Positions 9,204 through 18,047 are shown, counted from the stretch's first letter. The stretch is DNA of 64,000 nt from an uncultured Lachnospiraceae bacterium (GCA_902775485.1 CACYMJ010000007.1:62001-126000), one strand, 5' to 3'. Translations and numbers: made by a program. The notes: generated from the sequence alone by a model not told the origin.

Positions 9204-9701
9204 ATGACCGGAATATTACTCATATCCAAGGCTACGATCGTGATGCTCATCATACTTGTTGTACTGGCAGGCATTGCGGTTGCGCTGTATTTCCTTGGCA
9301 AGAAAGCACAGAAGAGGGAAGAGGAGCAGCGCGAACAGATCGATGCGATGAAACAGACCGTATCGATGCTGATAATCGACAAGAAGAGGATGAAGATCAA
9401 AGAATCGGGACTGCCACAGGCTGTAATTGACCAGACTCCTAAGATGATGAGATGGACAAAACTGCCGATAGTAAAGGCGAAGGTCGGACCGCAGGTTCTT
9501 TCGCTTGTGTGTGACGACAAGATATTTGACGATGTTCCGGTCAAGAAGGAAGTAAAGGCTACCGTAAGCGGTATCTATATAACGAGCGTAAAGGGAATAC
9601 ACGGATCCATCAAGACAGCTCAGAATACAAAAAAGAAGAGCAGATTCAAACAGTTTGTGGAAAATCTTCAGGAGAAGGCCGGGGCAAAACCGGTCAAGTG
9701 A
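9204..9701 (+). CDS. Single-pass membrane protein, unknown function
   Basis: A 165-residue protein with one N-terminal transmembrane helix (about residues 7-30), followed by a basic linker with a short coiled coil (KKAQKREEEQREQ) and a soluble, Lys-rich domain. I do not recognise the family. The positive charge just after the helix predicts a cytoplasmic C-terminus. AAGGGAG nine bases before ATG 9204 supports the start. It lies between galU and a lipoprotein foldase-like gene, so a role in envelope biogenesis is a guess from context. Confidence 0.75.
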   Translation: MTGILLISKATIVMLIILVVLAGIAVALYFLGKKAQKREEEQREQIDAMKQTVSMLIIDKKRMKIKESGLPQAVIDQTPKMMRWTKLPIVKAKVGPQVLSLVCDDKIFDDVPVKKEVKATVSGIYITSVKGIHGSIKTAQNTKKKSRFKQFVENLQEKAGAKPVK

Positions 9702-9702
9702 T

Positions 9703-10503
9703 ATGTCCGTAAGAAATAAATGCAGCCTGTTTGCGGCTGCCGGCACAGTTCTTGCAATATTGCTGTGTGCCTGCACAAATTCCGGACAGCCGGATCCCGA
9801 TGATTATATAAGGCTCGGTCAGTACAAGGGACTGTCGGTCAAAAGAGCATCTTATGAAGTTACCGATGAAGAGATAGATGACGAGCTTGATATGCTCGCA
9901 AATGCGTATGCCGAACCGGACGGGACCGTACCGGAGATCACGGATGAGTTTATAAACAGGATATCCGAAGGTCAGTACAAAAATGTCGATGAGTATGAGG
10001 CGGCACTTGTCGATCAGATGAGATCTGAATACGACGAGTTCTATGAACTTCAGTATTATGAGGATATATGGAATCAGGCTGTTGACAATGCAACGGTCAT
10101 CAGGGATTTTCCGAAGGAGTATCTTCAGAAGAAAACGGAGCGATCGATCATTTCCGCCCGTAAGTATGCGCAGAGCCTTAACATGTCATTCGAAGATTTT
10201 GTCCGTGAAAAAATGGGACTTACGGTTGACGAATTCAATGCGCAGGCTATAGAATATGCCGAAGTGGCCGCGAAGGAGAGCATGGTCCTTGAAGCAATAG
10301 CAAAGGCCGAAAATATCACGGTAAGTGATGAGGAGATTGAAAAAGCGATAAAGGAATATGTCGATCTCGGAGCATTTGATTCCGAAGAGGCATTCAGGAA
10401 TGAAGGACCGGAGAGGATGGAGGAACTAAGGGAGTATATCCTTACATCAAAGGTTCAGGATTTTCTGGTAAAAAACGCAGATACATCCGGATTGGAGGAA
10501 TAG
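9703..10503 (+). CDS. Trigger-factor C-domain-like lipoprotein
   Basis: 266 residues. The N-terminus is a lipoprotein signal (hydrophobic stretch then LCAC, Cys24). The mature part resembles the C-terminal chaperone domain of trigger factor (the ITDEFINRISEGQYKNVDEYEAAL region), but it lacks the ribosome-binding tail and the FKBP domain. It is expected outside the membrane as a holdase for exported proteins, comparable in idea to PrsA/SurA. The start one base after the previous stop was chosen over 9655, because it gives the signal peptide. The Shine-Dalgarno is weak, suggesting coupling to the gene upstream. Confidence 0.75.
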   Translation: MSVRNKCSLFAAAGTVLAILLCACTNSGQPDPDDYIRLGQYKGLSVKRASYEVTDEEIDDELDMLANAYAEPDGTVPEITDEFINRISEGQYKNVDEYEAALVDQMRSEYDEFYELQYYEDIWNQAVDNATVIRDFPKEYLQKKTERSIISARKYAQSLNMSFEDFVREKMGLTVDEFNAQAIEYAEVAAKESMVLEAIAKAENITVSDEEIEKAIKEYVDLGAFDSEEAFRNEGPERMEELREYILTSKVQDFLVKNADTSGLEE

Positions 10504-10509
10504 CAGAAA

Positions 10510-11904
10510 ATGGAGCAATTGATAACTGTCAGGGAGATCTTCAGGAACACGGAGGAGTACCTGGACAAAGAGATAAAGATCGGAGGATGGGTAAGATCCG
10601 TCAGGGATTCCAAGACTTTCGGATTTATAGTTTTAAATGACGGGACTTTTTTTGAGCCGATACAGATAGTGTATTCGGATGCGCTTGCTAATTTTGCGGA
10701 CATATGCAAGACAAACGTGGGCGCCGCTCTTATCGTTACCGGCACGCTTGTAGCGACACCGTCGGCAAAACAGCCTTTTGAGATACAGGCAAAGAGCATT
10801 TATGTAGAGGGTCCTTCGACACCGGATTATCCTCTTCAGAAGAAACGTCATACACTTGAGTACTTAAGGACCATGACGCATCTGCGCGCAAGGACAAATA
10901 CGTTCTCTGCGGTGTTCCGCGTCAGATCCCTTATAGCATATGCGATCCACAGATTTTTCCAGGAGAGGGATTTTGTTTATGTCCATACTCCCCTTATAAC
11001 CGGATCGGATTGTGAGGGCGCCGGGGAGATGTTTCGCGTAACAACACTCGATCCTTCGGATCCTCCGAGACGTGACGACGGCAGCGTTGATTTTTCGCAG
11101 GACTTCTTCGGGCGTGAGACGAATCTTACGGTAAGCGGACAGCTGAACGGTGAGACGTATGCAATGGCATTTAAGAACATATACACGTTCGGGCCGACAT
11201 TCAGGGCGGAGAATTCCAACACGACCAGACATGCTGCCGAATTCTGGATGATCGAGCCGGAGATAGCATTCGCCGATCTTGAGGACGATATGGCTCTTGC
11301 CGAGAGCATGATCAAATACATCATCAACTATGTGCTTGAGAACGCTCCGGAGGAGATGGCATTCTTCAACAACTTCGTTGACAAGGGACTGATCGACAGA
11401 TTAAAGCATGTCGCATCGTCTGATTTCGGACGCGTGACATATACCGATGCGATAAAGATACTTGAGAAACATAACGATGAATTCGAATATAAGGTAAGCT
11501 GGGGCTGCGATCTTCAGACGGAACACGAACGTTACCTTACGGAAAAAGAGTTCAAGCGTCCTGTATTCGTGATCGACTATCCGAAGGAGATCAAAGCTTT
11601 CTACATGAAGCTGAATGAGGACGGCAAGACGGTAGCCGCAATGGACTGCCTTGTACCGGGAATAGGAGAGATCATCGGAGGCAGTCAGAGAGAGGACGAT
11701 TACGACAAGCTTCTTGAGAGGATAAACGAACTCGGACTTAAAAAAGAGGACTATGATTTCTATCTCGATCTTCGTAAGTACGGAACAGCAAGACATGCCG
11801 GATTCGGATTGGGATTTGAAAGATGTGTCATGTACCTCACGGGCATGGGTAATATCAGGGACGTACTTCCGTTCCCGAGAACCGTGGGTACATGTGAACT
11901 GTAG
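10510..11904 (+). CDS. asnS: Asparaginyl-tRNA synthetase
   Basis: A 464-residue class IIb aminoacyl-tRNA synthetase. The N-terminal OB fold has [19 protein letters not shown], motif 2 is around [25 protein letters not shown], and motif 3 ends with [25 protein letters not shown]. The Asn-type EFWMIEPE and the overall length favour AsnRS over AspRS. GGAGG lies 11 bases before the ATG. The stop codon is built into the first of two repeated hairpins described separately. Confidence 0.97.
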   Translation: MEQLITVREIFRNTEEYLDKEIKIGGWVRSVRDSKTFGFIVLNDGTFFEPIQIVYSDALANFADICKTNVGAALIVTGTLVATPSAKQPFEIQAKSIYVEGPSTPDYPLQKKRHTLEYLRTMTHLRARTNTFSAVFRVRSLIAYAIHRFFQERDFVYVHTPLITGSDCEGAGEMFRVTTLDPSDPPRRDDGSVDFSQDFFGRETNLTVSGQLNGETYAMAFKNIYTFGPTFRAENSNTTRHAAEFWMIEPEIAFADLEDDMALAESMIKYIINYVLENAPEEMAFFNNFVDKGLIDRLKHVASSDFGRVTYTDAIKILEKHNDEFEYKVSWGCDLQTEHERYLTEKEFKRPVFVIDYPKEIKAFYMKLNEDGKTVAAMDCLVPGIGEIIGGSQREDDYDKLLERINELGLKKEDYDFYLDLRKYGTARHAGFGLGFERCVMYLTGMGNIRDVLPFPRTVGTCEL

Positions 11905-12036
11905 ACAGGAGGGGCCCACGCAAGTGGGAAGAACCTGTCTGCACCGCGAGGCCCATCGCGAAGCGATTCAGATGGCCGAGCGACCGATGAACTGTAGACA
12001 GGAGGGGCCCACGCAAGTGGGAGGAACCTGTCTGCA
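11895..12036 (+). repeat. Tandem 49-bp hairpin repeat after asnS
   Basis: Two copies, 11895-11943 and 11988-12036, differ at one base and are offset by 93 bp. Each can fold as a 10-bp outer stem (11900-11909 with 11934-11943; 11993-12002 with 12027-12036), a 5x5 internal loop and a CCCAC/GTGGG inner stem capped by a GCAA tetraloop. Copy 1 includes the last asnS codons and its TAG, and copy 2 repeats those bases without coding for them. The 44-bp spacer contains a third hairpin, ATCGC-GAA-GCGAT (11955-11967). There is no poly-T tail, so these are unlikely to be terminators. Confidence 0.85.
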
Positions 12037-12064
12037 TTAGGGGATTCAATAAGGGGATGAAAAT

Positions 12065-13384
12065 ATGGGGAGACGATCGTTTAGGGGACGATTACTTTCG
12101 GCATCACTTGTATTTGTGTTTGCATTGTGCGATCCGCTGACCGTACATACCGCAACACTTCAGGACATCCGTAACGAAAAGGCTGAAGCACAGAGCAAGA
12201 AGAAGGAAGCCGAAGGAAAACTGTCCAGTATCAACAAGGATATCGAGAGCATTTCCGAGGAACAGGAAGCCGTTGAGGCCGAGATAGAAGAGCTTGACGC
12301 GCAGCTTGTTGACCTGCTCCTGTCGGTTTCGATACTCGAATCGGATATCAGTCAGAAAGAGCAGGAGATCGAACAGACAAAGGTCGAGCTCGAACAGGCA
12401 AAACAGCAGGTTTCGATGCAGGAAACCGCAATGGCCAGACGTATTAAGTTCATGTATGAAAAGGGGAGTGAAACCTATCTGGAATTGTTCCTCGAATCAA
12501 AGAGCATGGCTGAGGCCGTCAACAAGTCAGAGTATTCCGAAAAGCTATATAAATATGACAGACTGATGCTGGAGAAATACCGCATGGCCAGGCAGGATGT
12601 CGAGAACAAGGAAAAGCAGCTTGAAGATGAGCTTGCGGAACTTGAAGAGATCAAGGACGATCTGAATGCACAGAAGGAAGAACTTGACGCACTGATCGCC
12701 GAAAAGCAGGAGAGCGCGGAAGATTTTGCAGCGCAGCTGTCCAAGGCAAAATCCAAGGCGAGCGAATACAAGAACCAGATATCGCAGCAATCGGACAACC
12801 TCAAGAAGCTGAATCAGGCCGAGGCAGAGAAGATCGCCGAGGAGGCAAGAAAGAAAGCCGAAGAGGAAGCACGTAAAAAAGCCGAGGCTGCGGCAAAGAA
12901 AAAGGCCGAAGAGGAAGCAAAAAAGAACGGTGAATCTTCTTCCGAAAGCAATGATGAGGGATCAGAGAGCAGCAGCTCCGACGGCGGAGGAGAGGAACCG
13001 CAGAGCCGGCCGACAGGCACGAGCGTTCGCGCAAGCGGTTCGGGACTCGGTGCCGATATAGCAAATTACGGACTCCAGTTTGTAGGATGCCCTTACGTTC
13101 CGGGCGGCACTTCACTGTCAAACGGATGTGACTGTTCGGGATTTACGCAGGGAGTGTTCTCGAATTTCGGAATACATATTCCCAGAAGTTCGTATGCACA
13201 GTCAGCCGGCGGACAGGAAGTCTCGTTTGATGAGGCTCAGGCCGGAGACATAATATACTACGGCGGACACGTCGGCATATACATCGGCAACAACCAGATA
13301 GTCCATGCAAGCACTGTTGCCACCGGTATTAAGATAAGCAGTGCGTTTTACAGATCCATTATCACGGTCAGGAGATACTGGTAA
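12065..13384 (+). CDS. PcsB-like secreted NlpC/P60 peptidoglycan hydrolase
   Basis: 439 residues: signal peptide (about 1-30), a long PcsB/CwlO-type coiled coil (to about residue 250) with the conserved RIKFMYEKGS turn, an Ala/Lys/Glu then Ser-rich linker (about 255-330), and a C-terminal NlpC/P60 domain. The catalytic triad is visible: Cys357 in CDCSGF, His in YYGGHVGIYIG and His in IVHAS. It should cut gamma-D-Glu-mesoDAP stem peptides during division, probably controlled through the coiled coil by FtsEX. The start is ATG 12065 behind AAGGGG. Confidence 0.93.
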   Translation: MGRRSFRGRLLSASLVFVFALCDPLTVHTATLQDIRNEKAEAQSKKKEAEGKLSSINKDIESISEEQEAVEAEIEELDAQLVDLLLSVSILESDISQKEQEIEQTKVELEQAKQQVSMQETAMARRIKFMYEKGSETYLELFLESKSMAEAVNKSEYSEKLYKYDRLMLEKYRMARQDVENKEKQLEDELAELEEIKDDLNAQKEELDALIAEKQESAEDFAAQLSKAKSKASEYKNQISQQSDNLKKLNQAEAEKIAEEARKKAEEEARKKAEAAAKKKAEEEAKKNGESSSESNDEGSESSSSDGGGEEPQSRPTGTSVRASGSGLGADIANYGLQFVGCPYVPGGTSLSNGCDCSGFTQGVFSNFGIHIPRSSYAQSAGGQEVSFDEAQAGDIIYYGGHVGIYIGNNQIVHASTVATGIKISSAFYRSIITVRRYW

Positions 13385-13428
13385 AAGATGACGGCCGGAC
13401 AGCACTGTGAACATAAAAGGAAAAACTG

Positions 13429-14136
13429 ATGAAGAAGACCATTATAGTAATGCCGGTCGCCAATGAAGAAGCGACGATGGGCAAAGTTATAGATGAGATA
13501 CTTGCCTTGCCGTACGACAATCTGTTTTTGTATCCGGTGATAGATTCGTATTCGAAGGATGCAACGGAAGAGATAATCCGAAGTTATGAGCCGGGCGGAA
13601 GAGTAAAATGTATTTTTTATAAAGAATCCAGGGGCGTCATCTCATGCTATCTCGAAGGATACAGACAGGCGCTTGCTGACGGGGCGCAGTGTGTTTTGGA
13701 GATGGACGGCGGCGGCAGCCATCAGCCGAATGAGATACCGCAGTTCATAGAAAAACTTGAGGAAGGGTATGACTGTGTGTGGGGCTCCCGTTTTACAAAG
13801 GGCGGGGAGATGAGTCACCAGCCGCTATACAGAAGGATCTTAAGTTCAGGCGGAACCATACTTGCCAATCTCGTGCTGGGTACAAAGCTTAAGGACATGA
13901 CGAGCGGGTTTGAAGGATTCCAGGCTCACGTGCTTGAGTCGATGAATCTCGACAGGTTCCTTTCCACCGGGCATATGTATCAGACGGAAATGAGGTATTA
14001 CTGCAGAAAACTTAACTGTGTTGAGGTGCCTATCCATTATATCGGCGGCGATTCCTCTTTAAAGCTTAAGTCGGTCACGGAAGCGCTCAGGATATTGTTC
14101 AAACTCAAAAAACATGAATCCGTTATCTGGAAATAA
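13429..14136 (+). CDS. GT2 family glycosyltransferase, DPM1-like
   Basis: A 235-residue GT-A fold transferase with no membrane helices. It has PVANEEATMGKVIDEI at the nucleotide site, the acidic motif LEMDGGGSHQP in place of the DXD, and WGSRFTKGG, which resembles dolichyl/undecaprenyl-phosphate sugar transferases. It is likely to move a hexose to a lipid or envelope acceptor on the cytoplasmic face. AAAAGG precedes ATG 13429. A strong terminator follows immediately. Confidence 0.85.
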   Translation: MKKTIIVMPVANEEATMGKVIDEILALPYDNLFLYPVIDSYSKDATEEIIRSYEPGGRVKCIFYKESRGVISCYLEGYRQALADGAQCVLEMDGGGSHQPNEIPQFIEKLEEGYDCVWGSRFTKGGEMSHQPLYRRILSSGGTILANLVLGTKLKDMTSGFEGFQAHVLESMNLDRFLSTGHMYQTEMRYYCRKLNCVEVPIHYIGGDSSLKLKSVTEALRILFKLKKHESVIWK

Positions 14137-14161
14137 AAAAGAGTGGCACTGCCACTCTTTT
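14137..14161. terminator. Bidirectional intrinsic terminator
   Basis: AAAAGAGTGGC-ACT-GCCACTCTTTT, an 11-bp perfect stem with A and T runs on both sides. It serves the GT2 gene on the plus strand and the small membrane protein on the minus strand. Confidence 0.9.
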
Positions 14162-14166
14162 GTCAT

Positions 14167-14292
14167 TTAATCTTCTTCGTCCTCTTCGGACCCCGCAACT
14201 GCGGATATCACGCTTGTAACGGCTGACACAACGACCGCTACTATTATCACCAGTAATACTATCCCGGCAAATATCACCATACCTGAATCCAT
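14167..14292 (-). CDS. 41-residue single-pass membrane protein
   Basis: A small open frame reading MDSGMVIFAGIVLLVIIVAV, then a Val/Ser/Ala-rich continuation, ending in the acidic tail SEEDEED. Residues 5-33 form one transmembrane helix. The start is supported by GAGGTG eight bases upstream, a consensus promoter on the same strand (14329-14357) and a terminator directly after the stop. The arrangement is that of a real gene rather than chance coding. I recognise no family; the acidic tail after a single helix suggests a regulator or partner of a larger membrane protein. Confidence 0.75.
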   Translation of the reverse strand: MDSGMVIFAGIVLLVIIVAVVVSAVTSVISAVAGSEEDEED

Positions 14293-14328
14293 ATCAAACA
14301 CCTCGCTTGGATGATCTTGCTACAATGA

Positions 14329-14357
14329 ATAGTAACAGGATTTGGGCGGTTTGTCAA
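14329..14357 (-). promoter_or_regulatory. Sigma-A promoter of the small membrane protein
   Basis: On the minus strand: TTGACA (14357-14352), 17-bp spacer, TACTAT (14334-14329). The -35 box overlaps the final codons of the araC-type gene, so the small gene has its own promoter behind the regulator. Confidence 0.7.
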
Positions 14358-15226
14358 AATCTCGGAGATATATTGTTGTTCAGATTCCGAAACTGCGTCG
14401 GCGTACATCCGCGCACGATCTTGAACATTCGCATGAATGCGGAAATACTGTTAAATCCGCTTCTGATCGCAACCTCGGTCACGTTGATATCCGGATCGAG
14501 AAGAAGCTTTTCCGAATATGCGATCCGTCTTGTATTTAAATATTTGTAAAATGACATTCCGGCAAATTCCTTGAACAGGCGGCTGAAATGATATTTCGAA
14601 AATCCGGCCATGTCTGCCATCTCATCAAGCGTCAGATCTTCGGTACAGTGCTGTGTCAGATAAGTACACATCGACATGAATTTTTCGGTATACTCCTGCT
14701 GCTTTGTAGGCTTGATCCCGGCAAATCGGTCGGGATTTGCGGTGTACGATCTTCCGATCATGACGAGCATGCTTAAAAACTTCTGTACTATGGCAACGTT
14801 TTTGAGCGGAGCGTTCCCGAAATACTCATCATATATATCCTTCATCAGTCTGACAACTTCCGGGTGTATCTGCGGAAAATCCTCCGGAGTGATCACGATC
14901 GCAGGCTGGAGGATAGAAAAGAACGAGTCGTATTCTCCGAATGACTGTATCATGGAAAGATCCACCTGGAAGATTATCCTGCGGCCCTTATGGGCGTACA
15001 GGTGATGAAGGACTCCGGGACATATGATAATGATGTCATTGACGCGCAGTTTGAAGGGTATATCATTGCATTCCATGGAATACTCACCTTCAAGAGGCAT
15101 CACGATCTCAACAGCCGGATGCCAGTGGTTCGGATATTCTTCATAATCTGTGTTGTTGTAAAGGAGAAGGGTTGAATTGTATTCAAAACTGACCGTTTCC
15201 TTTACGCCGTCAAGGATCTTTATCAT
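14354..15226 (-). CDS. AraC-family regulator of the sugar-uptake cluster
   Basis: A 290-residue regulator with an N-terminal cupin sugar-binding domain (YPNHWHPAVEIVMPLEGEY) and two C-terminal helix-turn-helix motifs (LTLDEMADMAGFSKYHFSRLF, then VTEVAIRSGFNSISAFMRMF). It is divergent from the sugar-binding-protein gene across a 306-bp control region and is therefore the likely activator of that operon, responding to a xylan- or arabinan-derived sugar. The inducer itself is inferred only from the operon content. Confidence 0.92.
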   Translation of the reverse strand: MIKILDGVKETVSFEYNSTLLLYNNTDYEEYPNHWHPAVEIVMPLEGEYSMECNDIPFKLRVNDIIIICPGVLHHLYAHKGRRIIFQVDLSMIQSFGEYDSFFSILQPAIVITPEDFPQIHPEVVRLMKDIYDEYFGNAPLKNVAIVQKFLSMLVMIGRSYTANPDRFAGIKPTKQQEYTEKFMSMCTYLTQHCTEDLTLDEMADMAGFSKYHFSRLFKEFAGMSFYKYLNTRRIAYSEKLLLDPDINVTEVAIRSGFNSISAFMRMFKIVRGCTPTQFRNLNNNISPRF

Positions 15227-15532
15227 TTCTTGCTACATTCCGATAAAAATTGTTTCATTTTTAACAAAGTTACGAATCCTAATTTTTGCAAAAAAATAAT
15301 ACAATAAATGCTGTAGCAAAGTAAAGATTCATTTGAATTTGTAGCATAATGCACAAAAACACGGACATCAGTAAGTAAATATTGAACAACTTAATCGTTT
15401 TCGTAGAAAAATGGAGTTATATAAATAGCAATTATTGATAATCAAAAAGCAATAATTGTGTAGTTAATATCCTGCCTCAGAATTAGAGTAATAACTACCA
15501 GGTTTTTCATATTTTCAAAAGGAGGAAAAATA
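15227..15532. promoter_or_regulatory. Divergent control region with AraC-type sites
   Basis: A 306-bp AT-rich gap without genes. The heptamer TGTAGCA occurs at 15312-15318 and 15340-15346 (28 bp apart, same orientation) and inverted at 15231-15237 beside the regulator start. This is an arrangement expected for AraC half-sites. A 9-bp inverted repeat CAATTATTG/CAATAATTG lies at about 15429-15459. AAAGGAGGA precedes the binding-protein ATG. I cannot assign a convincing -35/-10 pair. Confidence 0.55.
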
Positions 15533-16933
15533 ATGAAAATGAAAAAGTTTTTGGCAGTTTGTCTTTCTGCAGCAATGACAATGAGCCTTCTTTCAGCCTG
15601 TGGCGGATCCGCAGCAGCTCCCGCAGCTCCTGCAGCTGAGCCCGCAGCAACAGAAGAAGCAGCTCCCGCAGCTACAGAAGAAGAAGCTCCCGCAGCTGAG
15701 GAAGCTTCAGGTGAGGTTCAGGAGATCACATTCATGATCTGGGATGACCTCGAGGCATCAGAAGACCTTATCACAAAAGGTTACAAGAATTCAGTTGACA
15801 GATTCAACAAGGATTTCGAAGGAAAGTATCACTGCACACCTATCACAACAAACCTTGAAGAGTACTATGACAAGCTCAATGCTCTTGTTGCAGCAGGCGA
15901 TACACCTGACGTATTCATCGCTTCTCCCGGTGCTAACCTTAACGATTATGCTATGACCGGCGTAGCAGCTAAGCTGGATGATTATCTTAACGCTGACGGA
16001 TGGAAGCAGACATTCACAAGCGATGCTGTATTCGCAGGCGGCACATACGGTGACGAAGGCGGCGACGGCCCCGGTATCTATGCTATTCCTCTTAACATCG
16101 CAGCAGCTTGTGTATTCTATAACACAGAGATGTTTGCAGATGCAGGCGCAGAAGTTCCCAAGACATTCAGCGAGCTCCTTGATGCATGTCAGAAGCTTCA
16201 GGACAAGGGTTACACACCTATCACGATCTCAGCAGGTACAGCTTGGTGTCTGTCAATGGTAGCAGGTTACCTTTGCGACAGAAACGGACTTAACCTTCAG
16301 GACATCAAGGATCACAAGACAGATTGGAAGGATGAGAAGGTTATCAACGCAGGTAAGCAGATCCAGGAACTTTCCAAGTACTTCCAGAAGACAGCAGCCG
16401 GTGATGACAACGATGTTGCTACAGCAGCATTCTACAACGGCGAAGCTGCTATCCTTATCCAGGGTTCATGGGCGATCGGCCAGATCAACGGTTCATGTGC
16501 AGAAGGATTCGCTGACAAGGTTGGCGTATTCGCATTCCCTGCAGTTGATGGTTCATCGGCAGATCCCAACAGAGTTATCGCTAAGTCAGACAGCCTTTGC
16601 ATGAGCGCAACAACTCAGTATCCCGACGCAGCAGTTCAGCTCATCAAGTACTTTGTTGACGACGAAGCCAGCAAGTACACAGCAGAAGTCGGCGGTAAGA
16701 TCCCTGTAACGAACGTTCAGTATGACGAGAAGGTTGCTCCTCCCGAGCTTAAGTATGTTATGGATGTATTCAAGGGCGCATCTTCAACATTCGGATTCTA
16801 CAACGAGTCACTTGCTGACACAGAAGCAGGTTCAACATTCGATAACTGTTTCGTAGAGATATTCAAGGGTGAAGATCCGGCAACGGCTCTCGATCCCATC
16901 GAAGATTACTATGAGATGAACGTTTGGGAATAA
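15533..16933 (+). CDS. ABC sugar-binding lipoprotein
   Basis: A 466-residue family 1 extracellular solute-binding protein. It has a lipoprotein signal with SACG (Cys23), then a low-complexity Ala/Pro/Glu/Thr tether to about residue 60, then the bilobal binding fold beginning ITFMIWDDLEAS and including the typical FYNGEAAILIQGSWAIGQI. Codon choice is more biased than in its neighbours, consistent with very high expression. With the permeases, GH43 and xylulokinase downstream, it probably captures xylo- or arabino-oligosaccharides. The ligand is an inference. Confidence 0.93.
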   Translation: MKMKKFLAVCLSAAMTMSLLSACGGSAAAPAAPAAEPAATEEAAPAATEEEAPAAEEASGEVQEITFMIWDDLEASEDLITKGYKNSVDRFNKDFEGKYHCTPITTNLEEYYDKLNALVAAGDTPDVFIASPGANLNDYAMTGVAAKLDDYLNADGWKQTFTSDAVFAGGTYGDEGGDGPGIYAIPLNIAAACVFYNTEMFADAGAEVPKTFSELLDACQKLQDKGYTPITISAGTAWCLSMVAGYLCDRNGLNLQDIKDHKTDWKDEKVINAGKQIQELSKYFQKTAAGDDNDVATAAFYNGEAAILIQGSWAIGQINGSCAEGFADKVGVFAFPAVDGSSADPNRVIAKSDSLCMSATTQYPDAAVQLIKYFVDDEASKYTAEVGGKIPVTNVQYDEKVAPPELKYVMDVFKGASSTFGFYNESLADTEAGSTFDNCFVEIFKGEDPATALDPIEDYYEMNVWE

Positions 16934-16971
16934 TCGGTAATATGCGATAAATCCTACGTTCCACAATCGGC

Positions 16972-16994
16972 CAGCACCCTATTATTGGGTGCTG
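16972..16994 (+). terminator. Partial terminator/3' stabilising hairpin
   Basis: CAGCACCC-TATTATT-GGGTGCTG, an 8-bp perfect stem 38 bases after the binding-protein stop, followed only by ACCTTTG. The weak T tract suggests readthrough or 3'-end protection. That would give more binding protein than permease. Confidence 0.65.
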
Positions 16995-17001
16995 ACCTTT
17001 G

Positions 17002-17074
17002 TCTAACGGACTGATCCGAAGGATCGGGCAGCCGGAGCGGCGTTTGAGCGGGTATGGCGGATCGGACCGTTAGA
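17002..17074 (+). ncRNA. Structured intercistronic RNA element, copy 1
   Basis: A 73-base element closed by TCTAACGG/CCGTTAGA (17002-17009 with 17067-17074). It contains hairpins CTGATCC-GAA-GGATCGG (17011-17027) and GCCG-GAG-CGGC (17031-17041), followed by the conserved 15-mer TTGAGCGGGTATGGC (17044-17058). A second copy sits between atpB and atpE. No T tract follows. Confidence 0.7.
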
Positions 17075-17125
17075 AAAAGGTTTCGTATCGGAACCGATTG
17101 AACAGTACTTTCAGGGAGGTTATTT

Positions 17126-18034
17126 ATGGACAAGTTAATGAGAAACAAAAAAGCGATAATCCTCTTTATCGCTCCGGCACTGATACTGTTTACCGCAGTA
17201 CTCTTCATCCCGGTCTGCAAGGCGGTCTATTACAGTCTTTGCAACTACAAGATCAATTACCAGCCCAAGTATATCGGCATCAAGAATTATGTGATGCTCT
17301 TTACGAAGGACAAAACAATGGCGATAGCCTTCAGGAACTCCATGTTCTTCATGGTATTCTCGATCGTCACGCAGCTGGTATTCGGCCTCATACTTGCGGC
17401 ACTTCTTACCAATATCAAGAAAGGCCGTAACCTCTTCAAGAATATATACTATCTGCCCTGCGTTCTTTCATCGGCAGCCCTGGGCCTTCTGTGGATGTTC
17501 GTGTTCATGCCCAGACTCGGTATCAACCAGATGCTGGCTTCCCTTGGATTTTTCAACGGCGACTGTACGCTCGGTCCCCAATGGCTGTTTGCGACAGACG
17601 GATATATCATCCTTCCGATATGGGTCATCTCGTTTGTTGCGTTATGGCAGTATGTCGGACAGTCGATGATGCTTTATATGGCCCAGATATCCGGTATCAG
17701 TTCGGATATTTATGAGGCTTCATATATCGACGGATGCAGCAAGAAGCAGTCATTCTTCTACATAACGCTCCCGCTCATCAAGCCCATGGTGGCAACGGCT
17801 ATGTCTCTTAATGCCATCGGATCGCTTAAGTTCTTCGATCTTATCTACAACATGATCCCCGAAGGATTCCTAAGCCACAAGGCTGACGTTATCGCAACAC
17901 ATCTGTATACCCAGGCATTCAAGTTCAGTAAGCTCGGATACGGATCTGCGATAGGTGTTATCCTTCTTGTCCTTTGTCTGATAATGACGGTCATCATCAA
18001 CAAGTTTGTGAAGACCGAAAGTTATGATATGTAA
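17126..18034 (+). CDS. Sugar ABC transporter permease (MalF type)
   Basis: A 302-residue inner-membrane permease with about six helices. The EAA loop that contacts the ATPase is visible (YEASYIDGCSKKQSFFYITLPL). The N-terminus MDKLMRNKKAIILFIAPALI is the usual short cytoplasmic start then helix 1. GGGAGG lies upstream. It pairs with the next gene and the binding protein. No ATPase gene is present, so it probably uses a shared MsmX/MsmK-type ATPase encoded elsewhere, as is common in Firmicutes. Confidence 0.94.
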   Translation: MDKLMRNKKAIILFIAPALILFTAVLFIPVCKAVYYSLCNYKINYQPKYIGIKNYVMLFTKDKTMAIAFRNSMFFMVFSIVTQLVFGLILAALLTNIKKGRNLFKNIYYLPCVLSSAALGLLWMFVFMPRLGINQMLASLGFFNGDCTLGPQWLFATDGYIILPIWVISFVALWQYVGQSMMLYMAQISGISSDIYEASYIDGCSKKQSFFYITLPLIKPMVATAMSLNAIGSLKFFDLIYNMIPEGFLSHKADVIATHLYTQAFKFSKLGYGSAIGVILLVLCLIMTVIINKFVKTESYDM

Positions 18035-18047
18035 GGAGGACCGGAAG

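Noticed and set aside
11895..12036. CRISPR array or attachment site
   Set aside because: There are only two copies with strong internal dyad symmetry, no spacer series and no cas or integrase genes.
15600..15720. Repeat array in the binding-protein gene
   Set aside because: The GCA/GCT/GAA-rich stretch encodes an Ala/Pro/Glu tether after the lipoprotein Cys and is ordinary low-complexity coding sequence.
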